Source: Deltaproteobacteria bacterium (lineage in GTDB: Bacteria; Myxococcota_A; UBA796; GCA-2862545). Taken from it: 64,000 nt of DNA. Below the pieces are notes generated by a model. That model did not search any database and was not told the origin of the DNA. It was given only the letters and a program-made list of their open reading frames with translations. How positions within the stretch are numbered: position 1 is the first letter of the stretch; every line of letters begins with the position of its first letter. The stretch covers positions 50,322-114,321 of the forward strand of contig SBGP01000107.1 of the NCBI GenBank assembly GCA_006226595.1. Direction: 5' to 3'. This document shows positions 32,887 to 41,946 of this stretch, piece after piece. The position numbers and the translations under genes were made by a program.

Positions 32887-33806
32887 GCCGCACCCCACGC
32901 GAGCTCGTCGTCACCGAACCCGTGGTGGGCGAGCAGGCTCTGCGCGCCGGGCCCGAGGAAGCGGTACAGCGTGTCCCGCTCCGCTTCGAGCAGGTCGAGG
33001 ACACACAGCACCTCGAGGCCGCCCGCCGGGTCGGCGCCAACCGCCATCGCCCGCCCGCCGAGTCGCGCATAGTGCTGAAGCAGCACCGGAAGACCGCGCT
33101 GTTCACGCTCCAGGCGAGTCACGGTCTCGGCGAGGGTGCGAAGGTCGGCGACTTGCCGCGTTCGTAGCTCCTGCCGCTCGTCCGCGGGCAGGAACGGCTG
33201 GCGAGGCCTGGCGAGCGCCGAGAAGCCCGAGCGTCGACCCGGTGCGAGGACCCACTGGGCCACAAGTCTGCGGGATGCGGGATGGTAGGTGTCGGCGACG
33301 CGGACGGAGGCCAGCATCCTGCGGTACCACGGGTGGCGGCCCAGCCACGTGCCGATGCCTTGCCACACCAGCCGCTCGGCGGCGAACTCTCCGCGGTACT
33401 CCGGGACCACGAAGCGTCGCCCGAGCTCGACGGCGGGGCCGATGGCATCGGTGAGGCACTCGTCGAGGTGAAAGCGCGTCTCGAGGTGCGGGCGGATGCC
33501 CGTGCGAAGAGGCAGCACGCGGATGGCGCCGGCGATGCGCTCGCGCGTGTGGTCCCAGAGCACGAGGTGGGTCGCCCGGACGTCGTGAACGTCGAGATCC
33601 CGCGAGCGTCCTGTCCCAGAGCCGTCCACGCGGTTGCACAGTTCGCGGAGTCGGCCGAGCTCGTGGAGCAAGGCCTCGATCGCGAGGCCGGACGCGGCGA
33701 AGACGCTCAAGTCGCGACCGATGGCCACGCGCGGGTTGCCGGGGAGCGCGTGCAGCTCGGTGAGCAGGCGCTTGCTGGGCTGGGGGAGCTCGAGTGGGAC
33801 GGCCAT
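32883..33806 (-). CDS. GNAT-family N-acyltransferase, OlsB/hemolysin-like
   Basis: These 307 residues contain the long GNAT fold of the OlsB/COG3176 group. Diagnostic segments are AGAIRVLPLR, VELGRRFVVPEYRG followed by LVWQGIGTWLGRHPWYRRML, and ASVRVADTYHPASRRLV, which align in style with ornithine N-acyltransferases that use 3-hydroxyacyl-ACP to make lyso-ornithine lipid. GAGGTGA lies before ATG 33806. An OlsA-type second acyltransferase is not nearby. Together with the coupled methyltransferase this suggests a phosphorus-free amino-acid lipid, made under phosphate limitation in other bacteria; the PhoBR genes are about 1.3 kb upstream. Confidence 0.72.
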   Translation of the reverse strand: MAVPLELPQPSKRLLTELHALPGNPRVAIGRDLSVFAASGLAIEALLHELGRLRELCNRVDGSGTGRSRDLDVHDVRATHLVLWDHTRERIAGAIRVLPLRTGIRPHLETRFHLDECLTDAIGPAVELGRRFVVPEYRGEFAAERLVWQGIGTWLGRHPWYRRMLASVRVADTYHPASRRLVAQWVLAPGRRSGFSALARPRQPFLPADERQELRTRQVADLRTLAETVTRLEREQRGLPVLLQHYARLGGRAMAVGADPAGGLEVLCVLDLLEAERDTLYRFLGPGAQSLLAHHGFGDDELAWGAA

Positions 33807-34001
33807 CGGTTCACCTCACGTCTCCCATGTCACCTCCCGGGGTGTCGGCCTCGTCGGGGGCCTGCCACACCTGCGGGGGGCCTCGGTGACGGCTTCACCC
33901 GCGCTTCGCCCAACCCCTGGTGCAATCGCCACGCGGGCGGGTCGGTCCGCGATCAGCCGCGCTAGCGCGGTGCCTTCGCCACCGACTCGTTCGTCACCGA
34001 G

Positions 34002-35066
34002 TCAGGCTTGCGCGAGGAAGCGCGTCACGGCTCGGCCCACGCGCTCGATCTCCGGTCCCGCGCTCGCCACCTCGGGCTGACCGACGAGTGGCGTGATGCA
34101 CGCGCTGACCGGCGCGCCGTGCGCGGTCAGGCGCCTCCCCAGCGCGAGGCTCTGGGCGGACGGGATGTGCGGGTCGTGGCGGCCGTGCAGGAGCGTGATC
34201 GGGCAGCCCATGCGTGGGTGGCTCGCGGGGGTGAGGGCGGCCATGCGCGAACCGAGCACGGCCGTCACTGTGAGTGCGGCCTCGCGCCGCTGGCTGCCTC
34301 CGACCACGGCGCGCACCTGGCGAGCGACCGCGGGGGTGGCGGCGCGCAGGGCAAAGGGCAGCTCGGGATGGCTGCGGCGCAGCCCGGCGTCGCGCGCGGC
34401 GAGCTCGAGCAGGCGCCGCCCCTCGTCACCGAGCTTCCACGCGTCGGGCAGGACGTGCGCGTAGAGCAGCAGACGCAGGTAGGGGGCGGCTCCACGACCC
34501 TGAAGCACGGCGTCGAGGACCTCGCCGGGGGCCCCGTAGCAGCCGAGGCCGAGCACCGCCCTCACGCGTGCGCAGGTCTCCGGGTCTTCCATCGCGCACA
34601 GCGCGAGGCTTCCACTGATCGACTGGCCGATGAGCGCGATGGCGCCGTGGTCGGCGAGGAGCGGATCGTCGGCGACGGCCCGGATCACCTGCCCGATGCG
34701 GGCCGGCAGGCCGGTGGAGAGGTGCAGCGCCGAGACCGCGGGCAGGCGGGGCGACACGACCCGAAAGCCGAGCTCGGCGAGCGCCGCACAGATGTGCACC
34801 TGGGTCGGATCCCGGTGTTCGAGCACCGACACGCCGTGCAGCACGAGGACCGTGCCCCGCGTGCCCTCCCACACGTCCGCGTCGATGCCGCCGTCCACGG
34901 GCAGCGTCACCGAGCGGTCCCATCGGCGCGCCAGGGGAGCCGACGTGCACATTCCCGCCAGCGCGCGCACGAGCGGGCGCACGGTAGGGGTCGGGTGTTC
35001 GAGCTCGAAGGCAACGCTCAGCGAAGGCTCCTTAGGTGGCGTGCCGGTCCTAGCCCTCCACGGCAA
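34002..35066 (-). CDS. Alpha/beta-hydrolase family protein
   Basis: This is up to 354 residues long. The hydrolase core is visible as VLVLHGVSVLEHRD (oxyanion strand), the nucleophile elbow ALIGQSISGSLALCAM (G-x-S-x-S, a variant of G-x-S-x-G) and LLHGRHDPHIPSAQSLALGRRL for the acid. No signal peptide is clear. The start is uncertain: the frame opens at TTG 35066 without a ribosome site; an AAGGAG at about 35024-35029 would instead serve a CTG at 35018, where SVAFELEHPTPTV begins. No specific substrate can be named. It lies between the acyltransferase and phoR, all on the minus strand. Confidence 0.68.
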   Translation of the reverse strand: MPWRARTGTPPKEPSLSVAFELEHPTPTVRPLVRALAGMCTSAPLARRWDRSVTLPVDGGIDADVWEGTRGTVLVLHGVSVLEHRDPTQVHICAALAELGFRVVSPRLPAVSALHLSTGLPARIGQVIRAVADDPLLADHGAIALIGQSISGSLALCAMEDPETCARVRAVLGLGCYGAPGEVLDAVLQGRGAAPYLRLLLYAHVLPDAWKLGDEGRRLLELAARDAGLRRSHPELPFALRAATPAVARQVRAVVGGSQRREAALTVTAVLGSRMAALTPASHPRMGCPITLLHGRHDPHIPSAQSLALGRRLTAHGAPVSACITPLVGQPEVASAGPEIERVGRAVTRFLAQA

Positions 35067-35129
35067 CCGAACGGTGAAGCCACTTCGACGGTTGAGGCGG
35101 TGTTTGTGACGGGAAGGTCGGTGTCCGGG

Positions 35130-36869
35130 CTACAGCTCGATCCAGAACGCCGCGCCGCCTTCTGGGGCGCCATCCACGCCGACGCGCCCGCCCATGGCCT
35201 GGGCGAGGTTGCGGACGATCGACAGGCCGAGGCCCGTGCCGCCGACGTCGCGGCTGCGACCCTTGTCCACACGGTAGAAGCGCTCGAACACCCGCTCGCG
35301 GTGTTCCTCGGGGATGCCGGGACCGTTGTCACGCACGTAGATACGGGTCTGGCCCTTGCGGGTCTTTGCGGCGAGCACGACCTCGCCGCCGCCGTACTTG
35401 ATCGCGTTGCCGACGAGGTTCTCGAGGATGGACTCGAGGGCCCGCGCGTCCGCGAAGACGGTGCCTTCGGTCGGCTCGACGTGCACCGCCGCGCCACGCT
35501 TCGCGGCGTCCGGTGCGGTGACCTCGACGATGTTCGCAAACAGCTCGGCGAGATCGAGCTCTTCGAGGTCCAGTGGCAGCTCGCCACTCTCGATGCGGCT
35601 GATCTGCAGCAGGTCCATGACCAACGCCGAGAGGCGCTGGGCCTGGCGATCGATGGCCTCGGTAAAGCGCTGCCGGCCGATCGGGTCGTCGAGGGCGCCG
35701 TCGAGCAGCGTCTCGGCGTTGGCCCGGATCACCGCGATGGGTGTGCCGAGCTCGTGGGACACGTTGCCCACGAAGTCGCGCCGCACCCGCTCGAGGCGGC
35801 GCAGCTCGGTGACGTCGCGCATCACGAGCACGAGGCCGTTGGTCTTCGGCAGCTCGGCGCTCGCGACCTCGACCGTGCGCCAGTCGAGCCTCAGCTCGGC
35901 CTCAGCGGTTCCGAGCTCGCGGAGGTCGTCGACGTGGGCGGCGAGCACCGGTGGCACGCGCTTGGCGAAGCGCTTGCCTCGCGGCACCTTCTTCCAGTCG
36001 AGCAGCTGGACCGCCGCCGCGTTGGCGAGATCGACGCGTCCCTCGGCGTTGAGCGCGATGACCCCGTCCTGGATCCCGTCGACCACCGCGCGCACGAGGT
36101 CGCGCTGTTCGGCGAGCGCGCGGACCGCGCGGGACAGCTCGCCCTCGAGCTCCCGGCTCGGCGCGGGCAGGGGCGTGCCGCGGATGTCCGGGTCACTGCG
36201 CTCCGCCTCGTCTTCCTCTTCCTCCTCGTCGTCGGCGACCTCGGCATCGGCCTCGAGCGCCAGGGTCTTCGCCTCGTCGAGCAGGCCCTCGAACTGCGAG
36301 TTCACCACGCGAGCGGCGAGCCAACTGCCGATGATCGCCAGGGCGAGCGCCATCGCGCCGGCCGTGGCGAGGGTGGCCCTCGTCTGTGCGACGGCGGCGT
36401 CGACGGCGGTCGTCGGCATGGCGACCCGGACCACACCTCGACCGTCGGCATAGTCCCGGGGCACCGCGACGTAGAGGAGATCCGCGTCGAGGGTGGTCGA
36501 GTAGCGCATCGACTTGCCGCGACCCTTCGCGAGGGCGGCGACGACCTCGGGGCGCGCGCTGTGGTCGTCCATCGCACCGAGCTCACTGCCGTCGAACTCG
36601 GAGTCTCCGACGACCCGGCCGTCGGGTCCGATGAAGGAGTAGCGGGCGTCCGCGGCCTTGCCGAGTTGATCTGCCAGGCGGTCGAGCTCTGCGCCCTCGG
36701 CGCCGCGGGCGGCAGCCTCGGCCATGGCTGCTCGCGACAGCAGGTCCTGCTCGATCTGCTCGAGCAGGCTCGCCGACAGCGCGCGCTCCAGGATCACGCT
36801 CGTCGGCAGGCCGATGAGCAGGATCAGGGTGATGACCACCCTGAAGATGCGCCAGGCCGTGGGTGTCAC
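35130..36869 (-). CDS. phoR: PhoR-like sensor histidine kinase
   Basis: This 579-residue membrane kinase has TM1 at 10-27, an extracytoplasmic sensor of about 140 residues, TM2 at 170-187, an acidic stretch at 212-222 (DDEEEEEDEAE), a PAS-like domain at about 255-360, HisKA with His372 in NVSHELGTPIAVIRAN, and HATPase motifs ESILENLVGNAIKYGGG, RDNGPGIPEEH and VGGTGLGLSIVRNL. The layout (sensor, PAS, HisKA) is that of PhoR in many bacteria; here the periplasmic domain is larger than in E. coli PhoR. It starts at GTG 36869 overlapping the phoB stop (GTGA), so it is coupled to its regulator. Confidence 0.9.
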   Translation of the reverse strand: MTPTAWRIFRVVITLILLIGLPTSVILERALSASLLEQIEQDLLSRAAMAEAAARGAEGAELDRLADQLGKAADARYSFIGPDGRVVGDSEFDGSELGAMDDHSARPEVVAALAKGRGKSMRYSTTLDADLLYVAVPRDYADGRGVVRVAMPTTAVDAAVAQTRATLATAGAMALALAIIGSWLAARVVNSQFEGLLDEAKTLALEADAEVADDEEEEEDEAERSDPDIRGTPLPAPSRELEGELSRAVRALAEQRDLVRAVVDGIQDGVIALNAEGRVDLANAAAVQLLDWKKVPRGKRFAKRVPPVLAAHVDDLRELGTAEAELRLDWRTVEVASAELPKTNGLVLVMRDVTELRRLERVRRDFVGNVSHELGTPIAVIRANAETLLDGALDDPIGRQRFTEAIDRQAQRLSALVMDLLQISRIESGELPLDLEELDLAELFANIVEVTAPDAAKRGAAVHVEPTEGTVFADARALESILENLVGNAIKYGGGEVVLAAKTRKGQTRIYVRDNGPGIPEEHRERVFERFYRVDKGRSRDVGGTGLGLSIVRNLAQAMGGRVGVDGAPEGGAAFWIEL

Positions 36870-37567
36870 CGGCTGACGACGCCCTCGGCGGCGACGAAGC
36901 GGTAGCCGACGCCACGGACCGTCTGGATGTAGTTGCCACCGTCACCGAGCTTCTCGCGCAGGCGACGCACGTGGGTGTCGATGGTCCGCGAGGTGACGGC
37001 CAGTCCACCCCACACGTCCTGAAGCAGCTTGTCTCGCGTCCACACGCGACCCTCGCCACTCGCGAGCGAGAACAGGATCTTGAACTCGAGCGGGGTCAGC
37101 TCGACCTCCTCGCCGTCGAACCACACCCGGTGGGCGGCGCCGGAGATGCGAAGACGGCCGGACTGCAGGTCGGAGTCGGATCCCTCTGGAGCCGGGCGGT
37201 GCTTGAGGATGTTGCGCACGCGCAGCAGCAGCTCGCGGACCGAGAACGGCTTCATCACGTAGTCGTCGGCGCCGATCTCGAAGGCGACCACGCGGTCGAT
37301 CTCGTCCGTGCGCGCAGAGAGCACGATCACCGGCACGTCCTTGGTCCGCTCGTCCGCCTTGAGCTGCTTGCACACCTCGGTGCCCGGGAAGTCCGGGAGC
37401 ATCAGGTCGAGGAGGATCAGGTCCGGCACCGGCTCGAGCCGCGCGTAGTCGAGGCCCATCTGGGCGGTAAGCGCGGAACGGGTGCGCAGCCCCGCACGCT
37501 CGAGGTTGTACGCGAGCGTGTTCACGAGGTCGTGCTCGTCATCGACGATCAGGACGAGTTCCGACAT
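36866..37567 (-). CDS. phoB: PhoB-like OmpR-family response regulator
   Basis: This is a 233-residue regulator. The receiver domain has the acidic pair at 9-10, the phospho-acceptor Asp54 in LILLDLMLPDFPG and Lys106 in DDYVMKPFSVREL. The winged-helix DNA-binding domain starts near 135, with VELTPLEFKILFSLASGEGRV, TSRTIDTHVRRLREKLGD and VRGVGYRF. The pair with the PAS-containing kinase is typical of PhoBR, which responds to low phosphate. It faces away from the TonB cluster across a 318-bp intergenic region. Another OmpR-type signal is possible, but PhoB is the best fit. Confidence 0.88.
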   Translation of the reverse strand: MSELVLIVDDEHDLVNTLAYNLERAGLRTRSALTAQMGLDYARLEPVPDLILLDLMLPDFPGTEVCKQLKADERTKDVPVIVLSARTDEIDRVVAFEIGADDYVMKPFSVRELLLRVRNILKHRPAPEGSDSDLQSGRLRISGAAHRVWFDGEEVELTPLEFKILFSLASGEGRVWTRDKLLQDVWGGLAVTSRTIDTHVRRLREKLGDGGNYIQTVRGVGYRFVAAEGVVSR

Positions 37568-37885
37568 GCCTTCCTCCGCGGCTTCGAGGGGGACTTACAT
37601 GGCCCCCGGTATCGCCTCGGTGGTGTGAATGTGACGAATGGGAGGAGGAATTGGTCGTATCGACACCGCGACAGTGACCACTTCCCCGCTCCGAAGGCCC
37701 GAAAACCCGCACTTTTCGGGGTCCATAGAAACCTGGCGATCCAAGTGTGTCGGGCCAAGCCTGGTTTTGGCGGTGTGCGCGAAGCTGCGCGGTCCGTTCG
37801 CGAAGCCTCCTTCTGGCTGTCACTTTGACGGGCGAAATCGGCGACGTGAACGGGCTGTTTTCATCGAGCCCGCCGGAGACAAGCC
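37568..37885. other. 318-bp divergent intergenic region between phoB and the beta-helix lipoprotein gene
   Basis: No credible gene lies here. It must hold the promoters for phoBR (left) and for the TonB cluster (right). Visible items are an inverted repeat at 37698-37720, one Pho-box half-site CTGTCAC at 37817-37823, and a TTGACG at 37825-37830 that could be a -35 element without a convincing -10. The second Pho-box repeat is not seen at the expected 11-base spacing, so PhoB control is not proven by this sequence. Confidence 0.6.
37698..37720. repeat. Inverted repeat, 8-bp arms (CCCGAAAA/TTTTCGGG)
   Basis: CCCGAAAA at 37698-37705 pairs exactly with TTTTCGGG at 37713-37720 across a seven-base loop. 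It lies midway in the phoB to lipoprotein intergenic region. Its symmetry suits a dimeric regulator. The AT-rich inner arms and absence of an adjacent upstream gene end make a terminator less likely. Confidence 0.55.
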
Positions 37886-39205
37886 ATGCGCACCCTCGGA
37901 ATCGTCCTTCTTTCCTCGCTCTTCGTCGCCTGCAACGGCGAGGAGACCACCGATGACAACAACACCGACAGCGGCGACACCACGGTGGAGTGTGCCGACG
38001 GCGTGTGCGTCCTCAGCGGCACCATCACCGAGGACCTGACCCTCACCGCCGACAACGCCTGGCTGCTCCGCGGTGGCGTGTTCATCGGTGACGACGAGAA
38101 CGAGACCGTGCTCACCATCGAGCCGGGCACCACCGTGTACGGCGAGTCCAGCACCGACGGCATGCTCGTCGTCCGCCGCCACAGCAAGCTCATGGCCGAG
38201 GGCACGGCCACCGCGCCGATCGTCTTCACCTCCTCCAAGGCCGAGGGCTCCCGCGCTCGCGGCGACTGGGGCGGGCTGATCCTCAACGGCAACGCGCCCA
38301 TCAACGCGTGTGTCGAGGATACCGACGGCTGCCAGGCCTACGGTGAGGGCGGCACCGGCTGGTACGGCGGCGACGACGCCAACGACAGCAGCGGCGTGCT
38401 CAAGTACGTCCGCGTCGAGTTCGCCGGCACCCTCGTCAGCCCCGACAACGAGCTCAACGGCATTGCCTTCCAGGGCGTCGGTGCCGGCACCGAGGTCGAC
38501 TACGTCCAGGTCCACATGAACGCGGACGACGGCATCGAGTTCTTCGGTGGCACCGCGCAAGTCAAGCACGTGCTCATCACCGGTGTCGGTGACGACAGCA
38601 TGGACTGGACGGACGGCTGGACCGGCAAGGCGCAGTTCGTCGTCCTGCAGCAGTACGACGACAGCTCCGACAACGGCATCGAGGCGGACAACAACGGCGA
38701 CAACAACGACGCCACCCCCCGCTCCATGCCGACCATCAGCAACGTGACCATCATCGGCAGCCCCAACAGCGCGGCCTCCGACTCGGGCATGCTGCTCCGC
38801 GAGGGCACTGCCGCGCACCTGTCGAACATCCTCGTCACCGGCATGAACGACTCCTGCCTCGACGTGGACCACACCGCGACCTTCGAGCAGATCTCCGGCG
38901 GCGCGCTGACCATCGAGAACACCCTCCTCGACTGCGTGACCACCTTCGTGATGGACGACGAGAGCACCGCGGACCCGACGGCCCTCGACACCTGGTTCGC
39001 GGGCCAGACCGGCAACGTGGTGGGCGCCGCGGACCTCGAGGATCCCTTCAACCTCGCCGCTCCGAACTTCGCTCCGAAGTCCACCAGTGCCGCCCTCGGT
39101 GCCGGTGCGACCCCGAGCGACGCCTTCTTCGACTCCGTGGACTTCATCGGTGCTGTCGGCGCCGACGACTGGACCACGGGCTGGACCACCGCCGCTGCCA
39201 ACTGA
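37886..39205 (+). CDS. Beta-helix-type surface lipoprotein of TonB-linked loci
   Basis: This is a 439-residue lipoprotein (signal MRTLGIVLLSSLFVAC, Cys16), then an acidic Asp/Asn/Thr-rich linker and a long repetitive beta-strand region likely to form a parallel beta-helix (GTTVYGESSTDGMLVVRRHS; GDWGGLILNGNAPINAC; VDYVQVHMNADDGIEFFGG; NVTIIGSP). The RGDWGGLILNGNAPIN segment is typical of proteins found next to TonB-dependent receptors in marine bacteria and sometimes misannotated as multidrug transporters. The acidic loops may bind Ca2+. It begins the TonB cluster and is divergent from phoBR. A substrate-capturing role at the cell surface is inferred. Confidence 0.78.
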   Translation: MRTLGIVLLSSLFVACNGEETTDDNNTDSGDTTVECADGVCVLSGTITEDLTLTADNAWLLRGGVFIGDDENETVLTIEPGTTVYGESSTDGMLVVRRHSKLMAEGTATAPIVFTSSKAEGSRARGDWGGLILNGNAPINACVEDTDGCQAYGEGGTGWYGGDDANDSSGVLKYVRVEFAGTLVSPDNELNGIAFQGVGAGTEVDYVQVHMNADDGIEFFGGTAQVKHVLITGVGDDSMDWTDGWTGKAQFVVLQQYDDSSDNGIEADNNGDNNDATPRSMPTISNVTIIGSPNSAASDSGMLLREGTAAHLSNILVTGMNDSCLDVDHTATFEQISGGALTIENTLLDCVTTFVMDDESTADPTALDTWFAGQTGNVVGAADLEDPFNLAAPNFAPKSTSAALGAGATPSDAFFDSVDFIGAVGADDWTTGWTTAAAN

Positions 39206-39212
39206 GGTCGCC

Positions 39213-40010
39213 ATGACTGCGCTTCGCCCCGCGAAGCGAGCTGCCCGGATGGGTCTTCGGACCCACGCCGGGCTTGGCCGTTTCCTGGCCCTGCTCGCTG
39301 TTCTCGCCATTCCTGCCGCCCACGCCGAGGATGCCTCGGAGTACGCCGCTCGCCTTGCCGAGCTGCGGGCGGACGTGGCGTCCCTCAACGAGGCCATCGA
39401 GATGGAGAAGGAGGACCAGCGTGGTCAGCTCCGTGGTCTCGATGCCCAGAAGGCGGAGCTGCAGGCGCAGATCCGGCGTGAGGAGCTTCGTGTCCGTCAG
39501 CTCCAGGAGGCCGTGGCCGAGCGGGAGACCCTGCTCGCCGACGACTCCGAGAGCGCGGACGAGCTCGTCCCCGTGATCACCGCGACGCTTACCGCGCTCA
39601 AGACCTCGGTGAACGAGGGCCTGCCGTACCGCGTGTCGGAGCGGCTCGCGGCCATCGAGGAGCTCGAGACCAAGCTCGCCGACGGCTCCCTGCGGCCGCA
39701 GCGTGCGGCGGCGCGGACCTGGCAGTTCGTTGAGGACGAGCTGCGACTGACCCGCGAGAACACCCTCGACCGGCAGATCATCGAGATCGACGGCGAGGAT
39801 GCGCTCGTCGAGGTCGCGCGGGTGGGCATGGTCGCCATGTACTTCCGCACCGATGACGGCCGCGTCGGTCGCGCCGTCGGCAGCGCCGGCAACTGGTCCT
39901 TCGAGACCTACGCCAAGGGCGCCACCAGCGAGCGGGTCGAAGGCGTCTTCGATGCGCTCACCAAGCAGATTCGCGCCGGGTGGTTCGAGCTGCCCGTGGA
40001 GGCACTGTGA
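39213..40010 (+). CDS. DUF3450-type periplasmic coiled-coil protein
   Basis: This is a 265-residue protein with a signal peptide ending AIPAAHA-ED and a long coiled coil from about 40 to 110 (RLAELRADVASLNEAIEMEK; LRGLDAQKAELQAQIRREEL). The C-terminal half has a conserved beta-strand segment DALVEVARVGMVAMYFRTDD. This is the DUF3450 layout found as the first gene of TonB2-type clusters in Vibrio and related marine bacteria, where it works with the elongated ExbB protein. Start ATG 39213 follows GAGG. The next gene starts in its stop codon. It probably bridges periplasm and inner membrane in the energising complex. Confidence 0.82.
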   Translation: MTALRPAKRAARMGLRTHAGLGRFLALLAVLAIPAAHAEDASEYAARLAELRADVASLNEAIEMEKEDQRGQLRGLDAQKAELQAQIRREELRVRQLQEAVAERETLLADDSESADELVPVITATLTALKTSVNEGLPYRVSERLAAIEELETKLADGSLRPQRAAARTWQFVEDELRLTRENTLDRQIIEIDGEDALVEVARVGMVAMYFRTDDGRVGRAVGSAGNWSFETYAKGATSERVEGVFDALTKQIRAGWFELPVEAL

Positions 40011-41365
40011 TTCGCGCTCTCCTGCTCTCCATCGCGCTCCTTGCGAGCTCCGGGGCCTCGGCCCAGGAGCCTGGCCCGCTCGAGGCGGCCTACCAGAAGG
40101 AGTTTGCGTTCCTCGCTGCCGAGAAGAAGGCGCTCACCGCCCGTCTCGCCGAGCTCCAGTCCGGTCGCGCCGCCAAGATCGCCGCGTCCGAGGCCGAGCT
40201 CACCAAGCTCGAGTCGAGCTATATCGCCATCGGCCTCCGCGGTGACCGCCTCGACGAGAAGCTCGACGAGCTCGACCGCGAGGCGGACGGCGCTGCCGAG
40301 GCCAGCGAGGCCCTGGGCGGCACGCTGATGGCAGCCCGCACGACCCTCGAGCGCGAGGGCTTCGCCCTCGGCGAGGAGACGGCGACCTTCTCCGAGCAGG
40401 TCGCCCAGCTCGACATGGCACTGGACGAGGGCCTCGTGCGTCTCGAAGAGGGCCGCACGGTGCGTACCGTCGACGGCGCGTTCTTCCTGCAGGACGGGAG
40501 CAAGGTCGACGGTCAGCTCGGCTACGTCGGCAACATCGGTGTGTACGGTGTGTCCGACAAGGCGGCTGGCGCGCTCGTGCCCGCCGGTGACGGCCACCTC
40601 CGCCTGTGGAAGGAGCCCGCCGCGGACGCCGCTCGCGCGGTGGTCGCCGGCAACGTGCCCGAGACCCTGCCGATCTACGTGTTCGAGAGCCTCGAAAAGC
40701 GCGTCGACGACCCGGTCGAGAAGACCTTCGGCACCTGGCTCAAGAACGGCGGCATCGTCGGCTACGTGATCATGGGCCTGCTCGTCGCGGGCATCGGCCT
40801 GGTCATCCTCCGCGCCCTGTCGCTGCTGCGGCTCGGCATGGGCAGCGAGCGGCTGCTTGCCGCGGTGGCCGCCAAGGTGGAGGAGGGCGACCTGCTCGGC
40901 GCCCGCAAGCTCGCCGAGGCGAGCAGCTCCGCGGTCGGTTCCGCGCTCGCTCGCGTCGTGCCCCACGTCGGAGCGGGTCGCGAGCACGTCGACAACATCG
41001 TCACCGAGGCCATCCTCGCGGAGCAGCCCCGCATCGAGCGCTTCGGCACGCCGATCCTCGTGATCGCCGCGGTCGCGCCGCTCCTCGGCCTGCTCGGCAC
41101 CGTCACCGGCATGATCGGCACCTTCGACGTCATCACCCAGTTCGGTACCGGCGACCCGAAGATGCTCTCAGGCGGCATCTCCGAGGCGCTGGTCACCACG
41201 CAGATGGGCCTGATCGTCGCGATTCCGATGCTGCTGCTCGGCAACCTGCTCGGCGCGCGGGCCACGGCCCTGCTCGACCAGGTCGAGCGCGGTGCGATGC
41301 ACGTCGTCAACGTGGCCGAGGACCACCGCACCGGTCCGGAGCCCATCCCGGCGGCGGCGAAGTGA
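40007..41365 (+). CDS. Elongated MotA/TolQ/ExbB-family protein (TtpC-like)
   Basis: These 452 residues start at GTG 40007 (GTGA overlap). A signal peptide (VIRALLLSIALLASSGASAQ) is followed by a periplasmic coiled-coil region of about 220 residues, then the ExbB core: a first helix GGIVGYVIMGLLVAGIGLVI and the paired helices ILVIAAVAPLLGLLGTVTGMIGTF and LVTTQMGLIVAIPMLLLGNLL. The N-terminal extension is the mark of TtpC-like proteins of TonB2 systems. It forms part of the proton channel that powers TonB. The extension likely contacts the DUF3450 protein. Confidence 0.9.
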   Translation: MIRALLLSIALLASSGASAQEPGPLEAAYQKEFAFLAAEKKALTARLAELQSGRAAKIAASEAELTKLESSYIAIGLRGDRLDEKLDELDREADGAAEASEALGGTLMAARTTLEREGFALGEETATFSEQVAQLDMALDEGLVRLEEGRTVRTVDGAFFLQDGSKVDGQLGYVGNIGVYGVSDKAAGALVPAGDGHLRLWKEPAADAARAVVAGNVPETLPIYVFESLEKRVDDPVEKTFGTWLKNGGIVGYVIMGLLVAGIGLVILRALSLLRLGMGSERLLAAVAAKVEEGDLLGARKLAEASSSAVGSALARVVPHVGAGREHVDNIVTEAILAEQPRIERFGTPILVIAAVAPLLGLLGTVTGMIGTFDVITQFGTGDPKMLSGGISEALVTTQMGLIVAIPMLLLGNLLGARATALLDQVERGAMHVVNVAEDHRTGPEPIPAAAK

Positions 41366-41946
41366 TGGACCAGGTCGCCGAGCTGTGGCGCCAGGGCGGC
41401 TTCGTCATGCCCTGGCTCGTCGGAGGACTGCTCGTCCTCTGGTACGGCCTGGGGTGGCGTCTGCTCACGCTGCGCCGGGGCGACCGCCGTGGGCTGCGTA
41501 CCCTCGTCGAGGAGGCCCGCGCGGGTCGCCTCAGCGGTGGGGGCGTGCTGCCCGAGGCGACGCGTCGCGCCGTGCAGGTCGCGGGCGAGCCGCACAAGCA
41601 CCTCGCCCAGGAGCTCGAGTACGCGCTGGCCTCGCTGCGTGACGAGCTCGGCGGCTACCGACCGATGGTCGCCATCGTCGTCATCCTCGCCCCGCTCGCC
41701 GGCCTGCTCGGCACCGTGACCGGCATGATCGAGACCTTCGACAGCCTCGCCGAGATGGCTCTGTTCACGCAGGGCGGTGGTGTGGCGGGAGGCATCTCCG
41801 AAGCGCTGGTGAGCACCCAGATGGGGCTCGCCGTCGCGATTCCTGGGGTCATCTTCGGCCGTCTGCTCGACCGCCGTCAGGACCTCCTCGAAGACGAACT
41901 GGACCAGCTCGTGGAGCTGGTCGCATCCGAAGGGGAGGCCGCATGA
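41365..41946 (+). CDS. exbB: ExbB proton-channel protein
   Basis: This 193-residue ExbB has the usual three helices: MPWLVGGLLVLWYGLGW near the N-terminus, MVAIVVILAPLAGLLGTVTG followed by MIETF, and EALVSTQMGLAVAIPGVIFG. The polar residues of the channel (GTVTGMIETF; STQMG) are kept. Start ATG 41365 shares one base with the upstream stop codon. With ExbD it forms the proton-driven motor for TonB. Two ExbB-type genes in a row (long and short) are typical of TonB2 clusters. Confidence 0.95.
   Translation: MDQVAELWRQGGFVMPWLVGGLLVLWYGLGWRLLTLRRGDRRGLRTLVEEARAGRLSGGGVLPEATRRAVQVAGEPHKHLAQELEYALASLRDELGGYRPMVAIVVILAPLAGLLGTVTGMIETFDSLAEMALFTQGGGVAGGISEALVSTQMGLAVAIPGVIFGRLLDRRQDLLEDELDQLVELVASEGEAA

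Noticed and set aside
37817..37823. Pho box for the TonB cluster
   Set aside because: CTGTCAC is a half-site only; no second CTGTCA-like repeat lies 11 bases away on either strand, so PhoB control is left as a hypothesis.
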